A DNA stretch of 55,228 bases, from the NCBI GenBank assembly GCA_003559735.1, contig PWKN01000237.1, positions 1 through 55,228 of the forward strand. The letters run 5' to 3'. Shown piece after piece: positions 8,200 to 16,639 of the stretch (its first letter is position 1; each line of letters opens with the position of its first letter). Source of the DNA: Bacteroidales bacterium. Its GTDB lineage: Bacteria > Bacteroidota > Bacteroidia > Bacteroidales > UBA7960. Both the position numbers and the translations under genes were made by a program. The notes below the pieces were generated by a model. The model was not told where the DNA came from. It did no database searches and worked only from the letters and a program-made list of their open reading frames with translations.

Positions 8200-8529
8200 T
8201 TATCTCAGTTCCACCAGCGGGTGGTCCTTTGGTATAATGTCACCCTCCTTGATGTGCAGCCTTTTTACAACGCCATCGGCGGGGGCAAGGATCACATTCT
8301 TCATCTTCATTGCTTCAAGCACACAAAGCTCAACCCCTTCCTTTACCTGTTGTCCCTCTTTAACGAATACTTTTTGGATGTTTCCAGGCATAAAAGATCT
8401 GACGATATTTGGGTTGACCGGCTGGTAAGGCTTTCGTAAACTGTGCATTTTGTTGGCCTTGGTTTGGTATACCACATCGTCAATCACCATGCTGATCATC
8501 TCTGTCTGTTTCACTTTGCGCTTTTTCAC
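8200..8529 (-). CDS. Biotin/lipoyl carrier protein of an acyl-CoA carboxylase or decarboxylase
   Basis: The 109-residue protein carries a biotinyl domain over its last 70 residues. The biotin-accepting lysine is in EAMKM, preceded by PGNIQKVFVKEGQQVKEG and followed by the mirror-image half VVKRLHIKEGDII. The start codon is GTG. An in-frame stop shortly upstream excludes a longer protein, and an internal ATG at 8499 is an alternative start. It lies 92 bp downstream of the carboxyltransferase gene and 4 bp before rdgB. The pairing suggests it moves CO2 to or from that carboxyltransferase. A biotin carboxylase or a membrane decarboxylase subunit is expected as partner but is not in this window. 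Confidence 0.9.
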   Translation of the reverse strand: MKKRKVKQTEMISMVIDDVVYQTKANKMHSLRKPYQPVNPNIVRSFMPGNIQKVFVKEGQQVKEGVELCVLEAMKMKNVILAPADGVVKRLHIKEGDIIPKDHPLVELR

Positions 8530-8621
8530 CTTGTTGATTTTTAATTGTTCACATTAAGATCATCTGAAGCGGAATTTTAAGGATTTGCCGCTGGCTGCCG
8601 GATTGTGTGGTTATCAATCGC

Positions 8622-10169
8622 CTAGAACGGTGGTATTCCATGCTTCTTTTCAGGCCCCTTTTCATCTTTTCCTGACGATATTTCCAGTGCATGAAGCAGA
8701 AACTTTCTTGAGTCGGCTGGCTCGATCACGGCGTCAATGTAACCGTGAGCGGCAGCAACATAGGGGTTGGCAAACTTTTTCTTGTATTCTTCCACCTTCC
8801 TGTGCCTGGTATCTTCCGGATTGGGGGAGTTCATGATCTCATGGCGGAAAATGATGTTTGCAGCACCTTCCGGTCCCATAACGGCAATTTCAGCGGTAGG
8901 CCAGGCAAAAACAAAATCGGCCTTCAGGTGTCGTGAACACATGGCTATGTAGCCGCCACCATATGCCTTTCTTAAAATGATCGTCACTTTTGGAACAGTG
9001 GCCTCACTATATGAGTATAGTATCTTCGCACCATGACGGATCACCCCTGAGTGTTCCTGGTCAATTCCCGGCAGATACCCCGGAAGGTCAACAAGGGTTA
9101 CAAGCGGAATGTTAAAGGCGTCGCAGAAGCGAATAAACCGTGCCGCCTTATCGCTGGAGTCAACATCGAGCACACCGGCAAGTATTAAGGGCTGGTTTGC
9201 AACAAAACCAACGGTTTCGCCATTCAGGCGGCCAAACCCGATCACCATATTGGCGGCATAGAGTTCCTGGACTTCAAAAAAGTCGCTGTCGTCGCTTATG
9301 GCTTTGATTACATCCCTTACATCATAGGGTTCGCGCGGGTCGGTGGGTATAATGTTTTCAATACGGTATTGTTTTGTTTTTGGTGCTTTTTTGGGAAAAG
9401 GTATGGCTTTTTGTTTGTTGCTCCACGGAATGTACGAAAACAATTTTTTTATCATCTGGAAACATTCTGCCTCACTTTCTGAGAAGAAATGGGCATTGCC
9501 GGTTATCTCACTGTGTACCCTGGCACCACCAAGTTCTTCCATGCTGATCTCCTCGCCGAGTACCGAGCGGATCACTTCAGGACCCGTAATGAACATTTTG
9601 GAGATCTTATCCACAACAAACACAAAATCGGTCAGCGCCGGGGAATATACAGCACCGCCGGCACACGGACCAAGAATTACTGAGATCTGCGGGATCACAC
9701 CTGAAGCCTGTGTGTTTCGGTAAAAGATCTCCCCATAGCCGGCCAGTGAGTTCACACCCTCCTGGATCCGGGCACCACCAGAGTCGTTAATGCCAATGAT
9801 GGGGATTTTCAGCTTCATGGCATGATCCATGATCTTCCCGATCTTACGGGCGTGCATCAACCCAAGTGACCCTCCCGCAACGGTGAAGTCCTGGGCATAG
9901 ATGCAAACAGGATGGCCATTGATGGTACCTGTCCCGGTAATCACCCCATCTCCGGGCAAATGCTTTTTGTCCATATCGAAATCCCTGGCGGCATGCTCAA
10001 CAAACAGGTCATACTCGTGGAAAGAATGGGTATCCAGGAGTGAGATGATCCGTTCACGCGCCGTCATCTTCCCCATGGACACCTGTTTTTCAATAGCCTT
10101 GGCACCACCACCCTGCAAAGCATTTTGCATGCGCTTCTTCAGGTCCAACGTCTTTTGCTTGATTGACAT
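8622..10169 (-). CDS. Acyl-CoA carboxylase beta subunit / methylmalonyl-CoA decarboxylase alpha subunit (carboxyltransferase)
   Basis: The 515-residue carboxyltransferase has the two crotonase-like halves of the PccB/MmdA family. The N-terminal half (about 25-260) has KMTARERI, DFTVAGGSLG and the oxyanion-type INDSGGARIQEG and GPCAGGAVYSPALTDF. The C-terminal half (about 275-505) has VGFVANQPLILAGVLD, LVDLPGYLPGIDQEHSG and KAYGGGYIAM. It transfers a carboxyl group between biotin and propionyl- or methylmalonyl-CoA. PccB and MmdA cannot be told apart by eye. MmdA would need membrane subunits, PccB a biotin carboxylase, and neither is adjacent. The order carboxyltransferase, biotin carrier, rdgB on one strand looks like an operon. 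Confidence 0.92.
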   Translation of the reverse strand: MSIKQKTLDLKKRMQNALQGGGAKAIEKQVSMGKMTARERIISLLDTHSFHEYDLFVEHAARDFDMDKKHLPGDGVITGTGTINGHPVCIYAQDFTVAGGSLGLMHARKIGKIMDHAMKLKIPIIGINDSGGARIQEGVNSLAGYGEIFYRNTQASGVIPQISVILGPCAGGAVYSPALTDFVFVVDKISKMFITGPEVIRSVLGEEISMEELGGARVHSEITGNAHFFSESEAECFQMIKKLFSYIPWSNKQKAIPFPKKAPKTKQYRIENIIPTDPREPYDVRDVIKAISDDSDFFEVQELYAANMVIGFGRLNGETVGFVANQPLILAGVLDVDSSDKAARFIRFCDAFNIPLVTLVDLPGYLPGIDQEHSGVIRHGAKILYSYSEATVPKVTIILRKAYGGGYIAMCSRHLKADFVFAWPTAEIAVMGPEGAANIIFRHEIMNSPNPEDTRHRKVEEYKKKFANPYVAAAHGYIDAVIEPADSRKFLLHALEISSGKDEKGPEKKHGIPPF

Positions 10170-10447
10170 ATTTTTTAGGTTTTTGTTTTTATAATGACCT
10201 GATATCCAAATTTTTTATACCAGGTGCTGTCGCCGTTTATACGGTTTTTTGCGGCGAAACTGGTGTTCAAAGTAAAGAAAAAAAACCTTACTAAGCTTGT
10301 TTTTATTGATGAAAAATCTGCCGGGCACAGGATCATCCCCTCCTTATTGCCTGTATCCCAGATGCTTTTTAAACCTGTATGATACTTGCTTTGTGCTCCG
10401 AACCCCTTGTTATCACGAATAGTGCAATCCTGGTCCTCCGGCAGGAC

Positions 10448-13400
10448 TCATTGATCCGACAGCAGAATTTTAACAACAGTATATGATGTATCTGACTGTA
10501 CTTTTAAGAAGTATAATCCCCTTGGAAGATGCCCCACATGAACATCCATAATTTCTCCGGCCGATGCCATGTCGCTCACCATGTGCTTATACAATCGTCC
10601 CTGAAGGTTAAACAGGCCCACACGCGCATTGGGATGATCCTGGTGGAACCAGAGACTGAACGTTCCGGTGGCCGGATTGGGAAATACACGTATGCCGTCT
10701 TCTTTCAAAGGAGAAAGCGATTCCACGCCGGTGGGCAGTTCATCAAACATGGCCACCAGGTCTGCATTCTTGCCGGGCATAACATAAAGAAACTCTTTTT
10801 CATGACTGATTAGCGCTTCACCATCCATCCAGGCATTAAACCGATGTGCAATGTTTGGATTCGCCTTTAACCGCACTGCCTTGCCTGCCAGGTGTTTCCC
10901 CGCCCCGGAAACCGTGCCTCCATGATCAGGGATTACCTCAATGGTCAGTCTGAAAAAACCATCTGCTTCTGATATGGTTACCAGGTCGATGGCACCAAAT
11001 CCCTGCTGCCTGCTTTGGTAACGGAAAGCAAGTCTGACACCTGCCTGTCCAGCAAACACCGAAAGGTCAGCCGTAGCCTGGTGCCATTCTGTTGCAATGA
11101 TATCTTCTTCAGAAAGGGGATGCTCCAGGTTGTCCCACACTTTGTTCACCGTTTGGTCTTCATCAATGACGTAAAGGCTCAGCCTTGATATGTTGGGCTC
11201 ATTATTAAAAATGCCGCTGAACATAAAATGCAATGCAGGGGTATGCAGGCCCGAAAAATCAAAGGGTTGGGTGATCAGCCACTCATCCTTTTCTGTTCTG
11301 GTGTTGTTTGATAACAGATAAAAGTATGTGCCTGCATGGGCTTCAAGAATACCGGCGTCCGAAAAATGTGAAGCTGTCAGTGTCCATCCGTCATCACTTT
11401 TACCGTATTGTAACCAGCAACCATCATCAAAATCACTTTCAAAAACTTCTGTATATGGCATGTCGGCAACGGCTGTTTCGCAAGGGGGCGTATAGAACAA
11501 ACACCTTGTTTCTGAAGGGACTGATTCGTGTTCGCCGGGGTATAGGGCCGTCACCTGGTAGCAATAGAACCCATGAACCGGCAGCAGGTCTGTATGGGTC
11601 ATTCCCTGACCTGCAGGTACCGTGTGGACAGGCAGGTTATTGCGGTATATTCGGTAGTCCGACGGCAGGAGGTCTGCCACACTGACCGTTCGGCTGGTTT
11701 CCGGCACAGGGGCATTGAATGCATCCGGAGCTGTTGGGGACGATCCCTGCCGGTTCAGTTTTTTGTCATTGAATGACCGTTTGTCTCCTTCATGTTTTTC
11801 TGATACATAGATCCCTGTGCGATACGTACTGGCGGTCCAGTTATCCATGTCGATATGGGGGACCCACTTGCCGGCTGTGCCGTAAAACGAAAAACCATCT
11901 CCGAAGTTCACTTTTTCCATCAGTGATGACGGGTGTTGGCTTGAGCCGGCGGGCACTACAGCCACGTAAAAATAATCATCTAATGGTATGGTCTTCCCCA
12001 ATGTGTACACATATTCAGCCTGGTGTTGTGCTGTTAGCTTGTCTGACTCGTACAGCAGACGTTCGCCGTCGCTGTCGTATACCCTGAAGCGGAAAGCATC
12101 GTTGGACCAGGGATAGGATGGGTGTTCAAAAAAGGTGTGTGCGACCTTTCTGAGGTATACCGGGTAATTGAGTCCGATTACCGGGGGGTCGAACACCGTG
12201 GCCCTTTCAGGTCCGTCCATACAGATATCCGAATACCCATCCACATACCGGTACCAGCCTTCGGTGTTCGGGGCGGTTCCGGGCAGATACCAGCGCAGGA
12301 GCACTTTATTTTCGTATTGCAGTGAGGCATCCAGGTAGCCTGGCGGCGGAAGAGTATCTGTATAAGGATCCAGGCCGGGAAGGCTTTTGATCCCTTTCTC
12401 CAATGGATCCAGGTGGGTGTCGAGCCTGTTGAACGGTTCGGCACCGTTACGGTCCCAGTGGTGAGAGAACTTTCCGAAAAAATCGGGCTGGTTGGGATTG
12501 TTGCAGCTGGAGGTGCCCCCCGACAACGTACCGATGATCTTGCCGTTTTGGTTGAAAATGGGTGATCCTGATGAGCCCTCTTCTGTGACTCCGTGACCAT
12601 TGCCGGTGGGATCCCACAGGACACTCCAGGCTGAATTTGTGGCCATCTGCTGGCCGGCAAGCAAGGGTGCTGTACTGATCAGACCGGTTGTATAGGATGA
12701 TATTTTCTTAACGTCTCCTTTGGGATGGTGGATGGCTGCACCTGTCGTGTTGCCGTCACCCGTCCGGTCCCATCCGTTGAAGTAGGGACGCCAGTGTGCA
12801 GGTGGCGGATGGTGCAGTTCCAGGAGTTTGAAGTCTGACCCACCATGCATCGGTCCGGTTGATAAAAGATCAGCACCATATACCATGTTGATGGGGGGAA
12901 ATCCACTGTTTTCACATGAAGCCAACTCAAAGTTGAAATAGAACTGCCAGAACCATAAATCATGGTGACTGGCATTCATGCCGCAGTGGCTGGCTGTCAG
13001 GAACAATGGAGCGGCATCAAGTGCTGTGTTGTTGATCAGTGAGCCGGTACACCAGGAATAGCTGTTTCCGCTGCGCATCAGCATTCGTGCAACTCCACGT
13101 TTCTGTGCCTGCCAGTTGTCGCCCTCCGCGCAATTGATGTTTACATGGCAATCGCCGGAACCTCCAATATTTTTTTCTTTCCCGGATGGTCCTGGCAAGG
13201 CCACCTGGGTGATGTGAATAATGCTTTCAATGTGCAGAATTGCGTGTTCGACCCTTTCCTTCTTTCTTGCATGATAGGGTTCCTGGTATTCGATGATTAT
13301 GGTTTCCCCGGGAATGACCGCAGTGGAAAACACCTTGTTTGGGTTATTGTTTCGGTGATCAAAAGCACCCAGTACCGTTTTCCGGGATTCATCGTACACA

Positions 13401-13774
13401 AACAACCGGGCATTGGCTCCCAAAATGAACTCAGAGAAGTTGACACCGATGGCAAGGGCTCCGGGCGACCGGAGCTTTATTCGCCAGACGTGCAGTTGGT
13501 TGTCAATGACATCCCAGTAGCCTTTATTCAGGGGATTAAAAACCAGTGGGACTGCAAAGCCTGCGTGATGGTCTTCACCTGGTTCGTGCATGCCTGTGAC
13601 AGCCTCATCGCGCAAATCCTTCATCGCTTCTGGCAGGAGCACTGTATCAGCAACTGCTTCTGTGAGCCTGTGGCTGGCAGCAATGGGCTTGCCACCAAAG
13701 TGAACCTGTGCATTCACTGCAAGCAGCAGCATGAAAACCGATGCACAGGAAAGGCTTATGCGGACAGGGATCAT
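10448..13774 (-). CDS. Secreted Lys-C-like trypsin-family serine endopeptidase with type A T9SS tail
   Basis: The 1108-residue protein has a signal peptide (1-22), a propeptide-like N-terminal region (to about 205), and a chymotrypsin-fold protease domain. The triad is visible as H263 (TASHC), D314 (SDFKLLEL) and S402 (GSSGSP), with paired cysteines as in lysyl endopeptidases. Downstream lie beta-sandwich regions including a jelly-roll-like section (YTEVFESDFDDGCW, about 800-970), a bacterial repeat domain (IEVIPDHGGTVSGAGKH, about 975-1040) and a T9SS type A domain (RVFPNPATGTFSLWF to the end). It should be secreted to the surface or medium and degrade proteins. It lies 74 bp downstream of a macroglobulin/plug protein gene on the same strand, so the two may share a transcript. 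Lysine specificity is inferred from family resemblance. Confidence 0.9.
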   Translation of the reverse strand: MIPVRISLSCASVFMLLLAVNAQVHFGGKPIAASHRLTEAVADTVLLPEAMKDLRDEAVTGMHEPGEDHHAGFAVPLVFNPLNKGYWDVIDNQLHVWRIKLRSPGALAIGVNFSEFILGANARLFVYDESRKTVLGAFDHRNNNPNKVFSTAVIPGETIIIEYQEPYHARKKERVEHAILHIESIIHITQVALPGPSGKEKNIGGSGDCHVNINCAEGDNWQAQKRGVARMLMRSGNSYSWCTGSLINNTALDAAPLFLTASHCGMNASHHDLWFWQFYFNFELASCENSGFPPINMVYGADLLSTGPMHGGSDFKLLELHHPPPAHWRPYFNGWDRTGDGNTTGAAIHHPKGDVKKISSYTTGLISTAPLLAGQQMATNSAWSVLWDPTGNGHGVTEEGSSGSPIFNQNGKIIGTLSGGTSSCNNPNQPDFFGKFSHHWDRNGAEPFNRLDTHLDPLEKGIKSLPGLDPYTDTLPPPGYLDASLQYENKVLLRWYLPGTAPNTEGWYRYVDGYSDICMDGPERATVFDPPVIGLNYPVYLRKVAHTFFEHPSYPWSNDAFRFRVYDSDGERLLYESDKLTAQHQAEYVYTLGKTIPLDDYFYVAVVPAGSSQHPSSLMEKVNFGDGFSFYGTAGKWVPHIDMDNWTASTYRTGIYVSEKHEGDKRSFNDKKLNRQGSSPTAPDAFNAPVPETSRTVSVADLLPSDYRIYRNNLPVHTVPAGQGMTHTDLLPVHGFYCYQVTALYPGEHESVPSETRCLFYTPPCETAVADMPYTEVFESDFDDGCWLQYGKSDDGWTLTASHFSDAGILEAHAGTYFYLLSNNTRTEKDEWLITQPFDFSGLHTPALHFMFSGIFNNEPNISRLSLYVIDEDQTVNKVWDNLEHPLSEEDIIATEWHQATADLSVFAGQAGVRLAFRYQSRQQGFGAIDLVTISEADGFFRLTIEVIPDHGGTVSGAGKHLAGKAVRLKANPNIAHRFNAWMDGEALISHEKEFLYVMPGKNADLVAMFDELPTGVESLSPLKEDGIRVFPNPATGTFSLWFHQDHPNARVGLFNLQGRLYKHMVSDMASAGEIMDVHVGHLPRGLYFLKVQSDTSYTVVKILLSDQ

Positions 13775-13848
13775 ATGCCGGATGGTGGTTTAAGACAGTT
13801 CAGACCAAAGGTAACAGGAAAAATGGTGTTACCCAAAAAAACATGTGG

Positions 13849-16272
13849 TCACTCTCCGGGTTGTCTGTTGATGACCTTTGTTGAAAAAGTGATCTGGCCG
13901 TTTTCATCCAGTCCCTGCAGTATGAGCATGATGTTCCTTACATGTTTATCGACCGGGAAGATCGCCGTTAATTCGCCGTATTCATTGGTTTTGGCCTCAG
14001 GGTCCCAGAATAGTGTTCTGTCGAGTCCGGTATTTGCATAAAGGTCGGTATGGATCTTTGATTCAAATGTTTCAGAGGGGATATGAAACCCTTTCATCAG
14101 ATACTCGTATTGCCCATGTCTGTGTTCTGCTCCCCGCCGGGTATATATCAGCAGGGCGCCGTTGGCACCACGTGAACCCAGGATGGCGGCATTAGGTCCA
14201 CTGATTACGGTCATCATTTCAACATCCTTTACCGAAACATTCAGAAATGCATTACGGGTTACGACCACTTCATCGATCAGGTACAGGGGCTCATTACTCA
14301 TCATTACGCTGCTGGGTCCGCGCAATGTAATTTGGTTTCCCACCACACGCAGTCCGCGAACCCTCGTACGCAGCACGTCAATAATGCTGTGGTACTGATC
14401 ACGGATGTCCTCAAAATAGATGATCTGATCGGGATCTGAGTAGATTGACAGGACGTCTTTACCAGGTTCAAACAAATCCCTTCGTTTCACTGTGGTCTCG
14501 GGCCGCGGGACCCTTTCCCAGTCATCGCCCCTCGAAGTTACCTGTAGGGGGCGGGTATTGAAGTTTTTTGAATATTCGAACCTGGAAAGATCCCTGCCGG
14601 CCAGGTCAACACGCAGGCTCCTTCTTTCGTACCGCATTTCCAGCCGAAGCCGGGCAGTAAAATAACCTTCATAGTCAAGATTCTGAAAGGCAAAGTTTCC
14701 ATCCGTGTCGGTCCTTGTGGTGTAAATATCAACCTCATCCTGGTATATGGCAAGTTCAACATCAACCTGGCCTGTTTTCCTTTCTGATGCCCTTGGTGAA
14801 ACAGTGCCTGCAATGTTGATCCCTTTGGGAAACCCGTAAGCAATTTCCGGGTAGTTCTCATTGATCAGTTTATTCCAGTCAAAACGGCGCCATCCGTGTG
14901 TCATCATTACCAGGTCAACTGCGCGGGATGCTTCTTCATCAGTGCTTCCCAGGTAAAACCAGGGGTCCCTTACCCTGTATTTAAGGTCAGAAAACAGCAA
15001 CAGTTCACTTGCTATATTGGAGCGGAAACCCGGTTCTGCCGCTTCAGTGTCGATGACTGCCAATGAGTAGCTGCCCTTCACATCATCATTATTCAGTCCA
15101 AGAACCACCGACAGACTGTCTGGCGACTGATCGCCGGTAACTTGCTCCGATTCCAGAAACACAGCCTCCTGTATGTTGTTCCTGTTTACAAAAACAAGGC
15201 GTTCGGCAATGGGGTTGCCATCAGGTGAGAATAATTTGACCTGGCAAATACCAGTTGGGAGGCTGGTTGCAGGAATCGTTGCTTTGAAACGCTGATCGTT
15301 CAGACTGCCTTCATAAAAATAAAATGGTTGTCCGCGTATATGCGCCAGCAGAACGATCTCATCAGAAAGACCATGATTGCCGAAATCAAAATTGCTTTCA
15401 ACCTGCACATAGATGCTGTCATTCATTTGCTGCACAGAGAGCACATATCCTGCGTCTGAGACACCTGGCAGCCTGAGCCGCTTCTCATCTCCATTCTCAA
15501 AAGACACCCGGGCACGGTAGGAGACACCTTTTTCAGGAATGAATGTCACTGATCCCATTCCGTTGTGCTCGGTCGAAAATGCAGCGACTGTATTCCCTGA
15601 CCGGTCAAAGATGATGCCTGTTGCCTCGACGCCCGAACCCAGTTCATTTGCCGCCTTGAATGCGACCCGGTTCTCCAGTCCGGCAACAAGCTGACCTCCT
15701 TCCGGGAAAAATGCAAACTGCATGTTGTCCTTTTCCCGGGAAAGACGCCGGTTAAACAATCGATTCTTCCACACATCCAACCGGCGGATAAAATTCTCCT
15801 CAATGGCATTGTAGACATAGATGTCTTTACTGAAAAAAAAGTCCTTATCAAAATTATGCATCCAATCGGTATAGGCCCTCAATTCATAATTTCCTTCAGA
15901 TATTGAATCGGGCAACCATATGTCACCGTGACTGACACCGTTCTCCAGCCGCATCAGATCAATCGAAGCCAGCTCCCCTTTTGTGTTGACAAGCTCAACA
16001 TACAGATTGGTACTCATGTTGTCCGGTTTGTGCGTGGCGGCATCCACAACATATGCTTTAAGCCATATGCTTTCGCCTGCAAGGTATTCCTCTTTGTCGA
16101 GATGAATAAAGACTTTTTGTTGCGGATATTGATGCAGCATCTTCTCCAATGGCTGCAAAAACATCTCTTTGCGATCACCGGGGCGCTCTGCACCCGGCAG
16201 GTCCACCGCCATAAGGCCAACAAACAACATTCCGGCGACGATCTTTACAAGTTTAAATGATAAAGCATGCAT
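13849..16272 (-). CDS. Macroglobulin-like/TonB-plug protein without a beta-barrel, paralogue 1
   Basis: The 807-residue exported protein has a signal peptide (about 1-28), an MG2-like domain (about 45-150: KVFIHLDKEEYLAGESIWLKAY ... LPDSISEGNYELRAYTDWM), further beta domains (FFPEGGQLVAGLENRVAFKA), the family motif THGWRRFDW, a carboxypeptidase-regulatory-like domain (about 500-560), a TonB plug-like domain (about 615-720, ending ILGSRGANGALLIYT) and a C-terminal Ig-like strand set. No beta-barrel follows the plug, so it cannot be a receptor by itself. A close paralogue is at 23097-25493 and a shorter one at 20521-22299. Such proteins are frequent in Bacteroidota and annotated only by the plug. 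Location (periplasm or outer membrane) and function are unknown. The downstream protease suggests possible co-expression. Confidence 0.85.
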   Translation of the reverse strand: MHALSFKLVKIVAGMLFVGLMAVDLPGAERPGDRKEMFLQPLEKMLHQYPQQKVFIHLDKEEYLAGESIWLKAYVVDAATHKPDNMSTNLYVELVNTKGELASIDLMRLENGVSHGDIWLPDSISEGNYELRAYTDWMHNFDKDFFFSKDIYVYNAIEENFIRRLDVWKNRLFNRRLSREKDNMQFAFFPEGGQLVAGLENRVAFKAANELGSGVEATGIIFDRSGNTVAAFSTEHNGMGSVTFIPEKGVSYRARVSFENGDEKRLRLPGVSDAGYVLSVQQMNDSIYVQVESNFDFGNHGLSDEIVLLAHIRGQPFYFYEGSLNDQRFKATIPATSLPTGICQVKLFSPDGNPIAERLVFVNRNNIQEAVFLESEQVTGDQSPDSLSVVLGLNNDDVKGSYSLAVIDTEAAEPGFRSNIASELLLFSDLKYRVRDPWFYLGSTDEEASRAVDLVMMTHGWRRFDWNKLINENYPEIAYGFPKGINIAGTVSPRASERKTGQVDVELAIYQDEVDIYTTRTDTDGNFAFQNLDYEGYFTARLRLEMRYERRSLRVDLAGRDLSRFEYSKNFNTRPLQVTSRGDDWERVPRPETTVKRRDLFEPGKDVLSIYSDPDQIIYFEDIRDQYHSIIDVLRTRVRGLRVVGNQITLRGPSSVMMSNEPLYLIDEVVVTRNAFLNVSVKDVEMMTVISGPNAAILGSRGANGALLIYTRRGAEHRHGQYEYLMKGFHIPSETFESKIHTDLYANTGLDRTLFWDPEAKTNEYGELTAIFPVDKHVRNIMLILQGLDENGQITFSTKVINRQPGE

Positions 16273-16639
16273 ATCTGAAATACTCCTTTCTTTTTGCGTT
16301 TTGTTTTTTTCCCTGCACCATTTACTCCTGTCTTAAATTGTGGCATTTAGCAGGATCAGATGAACATTGATGTACCATCTCATGCCAATCCCGGAAGCAT
16401 CATTTGTTTCATGCGTAAGGCAGGTACATTCACCCGGATGCTGACCGGGAATGTTAAAATCACCCCACAATATAAGCATAATTTATGAAACAACATAATA
16501 TAAACAAATGTTTACCCCAGTCTGCATTATGACCTTTTTGGGACTTATTGGTATACTTATTGTGGCTTCTTTTCGTTCATTCATTTTGACCGGATCCTGA
16601 ACAAAGGTCGCCTGTGGATATTGTTGTAGTTAATTTCTA
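16273..16639. other. Divergent intergenic region, 367 bp
   Basis: This separates the minus-strand macroglobulin/plug gene from the plus-strand TonB receptor operon and must hold both promoters. I see no perfect TTTG-TAnnTTTG pair on either strand. The nearest on the plus strand, TATTGTTG at 16619-16626, is too close to the start codon at 16640. No repeat, RNA gene or small coding region is visible. Confidence 0.6.

Noticed and set aside
10428-10447. Short inverted repeat GTCCT/AGGAC just after the protease gene as terminator
   Set aside because: The stem is only 5 bp and no T-run follows on the transcribed strand.
13145-14041. Plus-strand open frame of 298 codons
   Set aside because: It is antisense to the Lys-C-like protease and the end of the plug gene, crosses two real genes, and its composition is that of a shadow frame.
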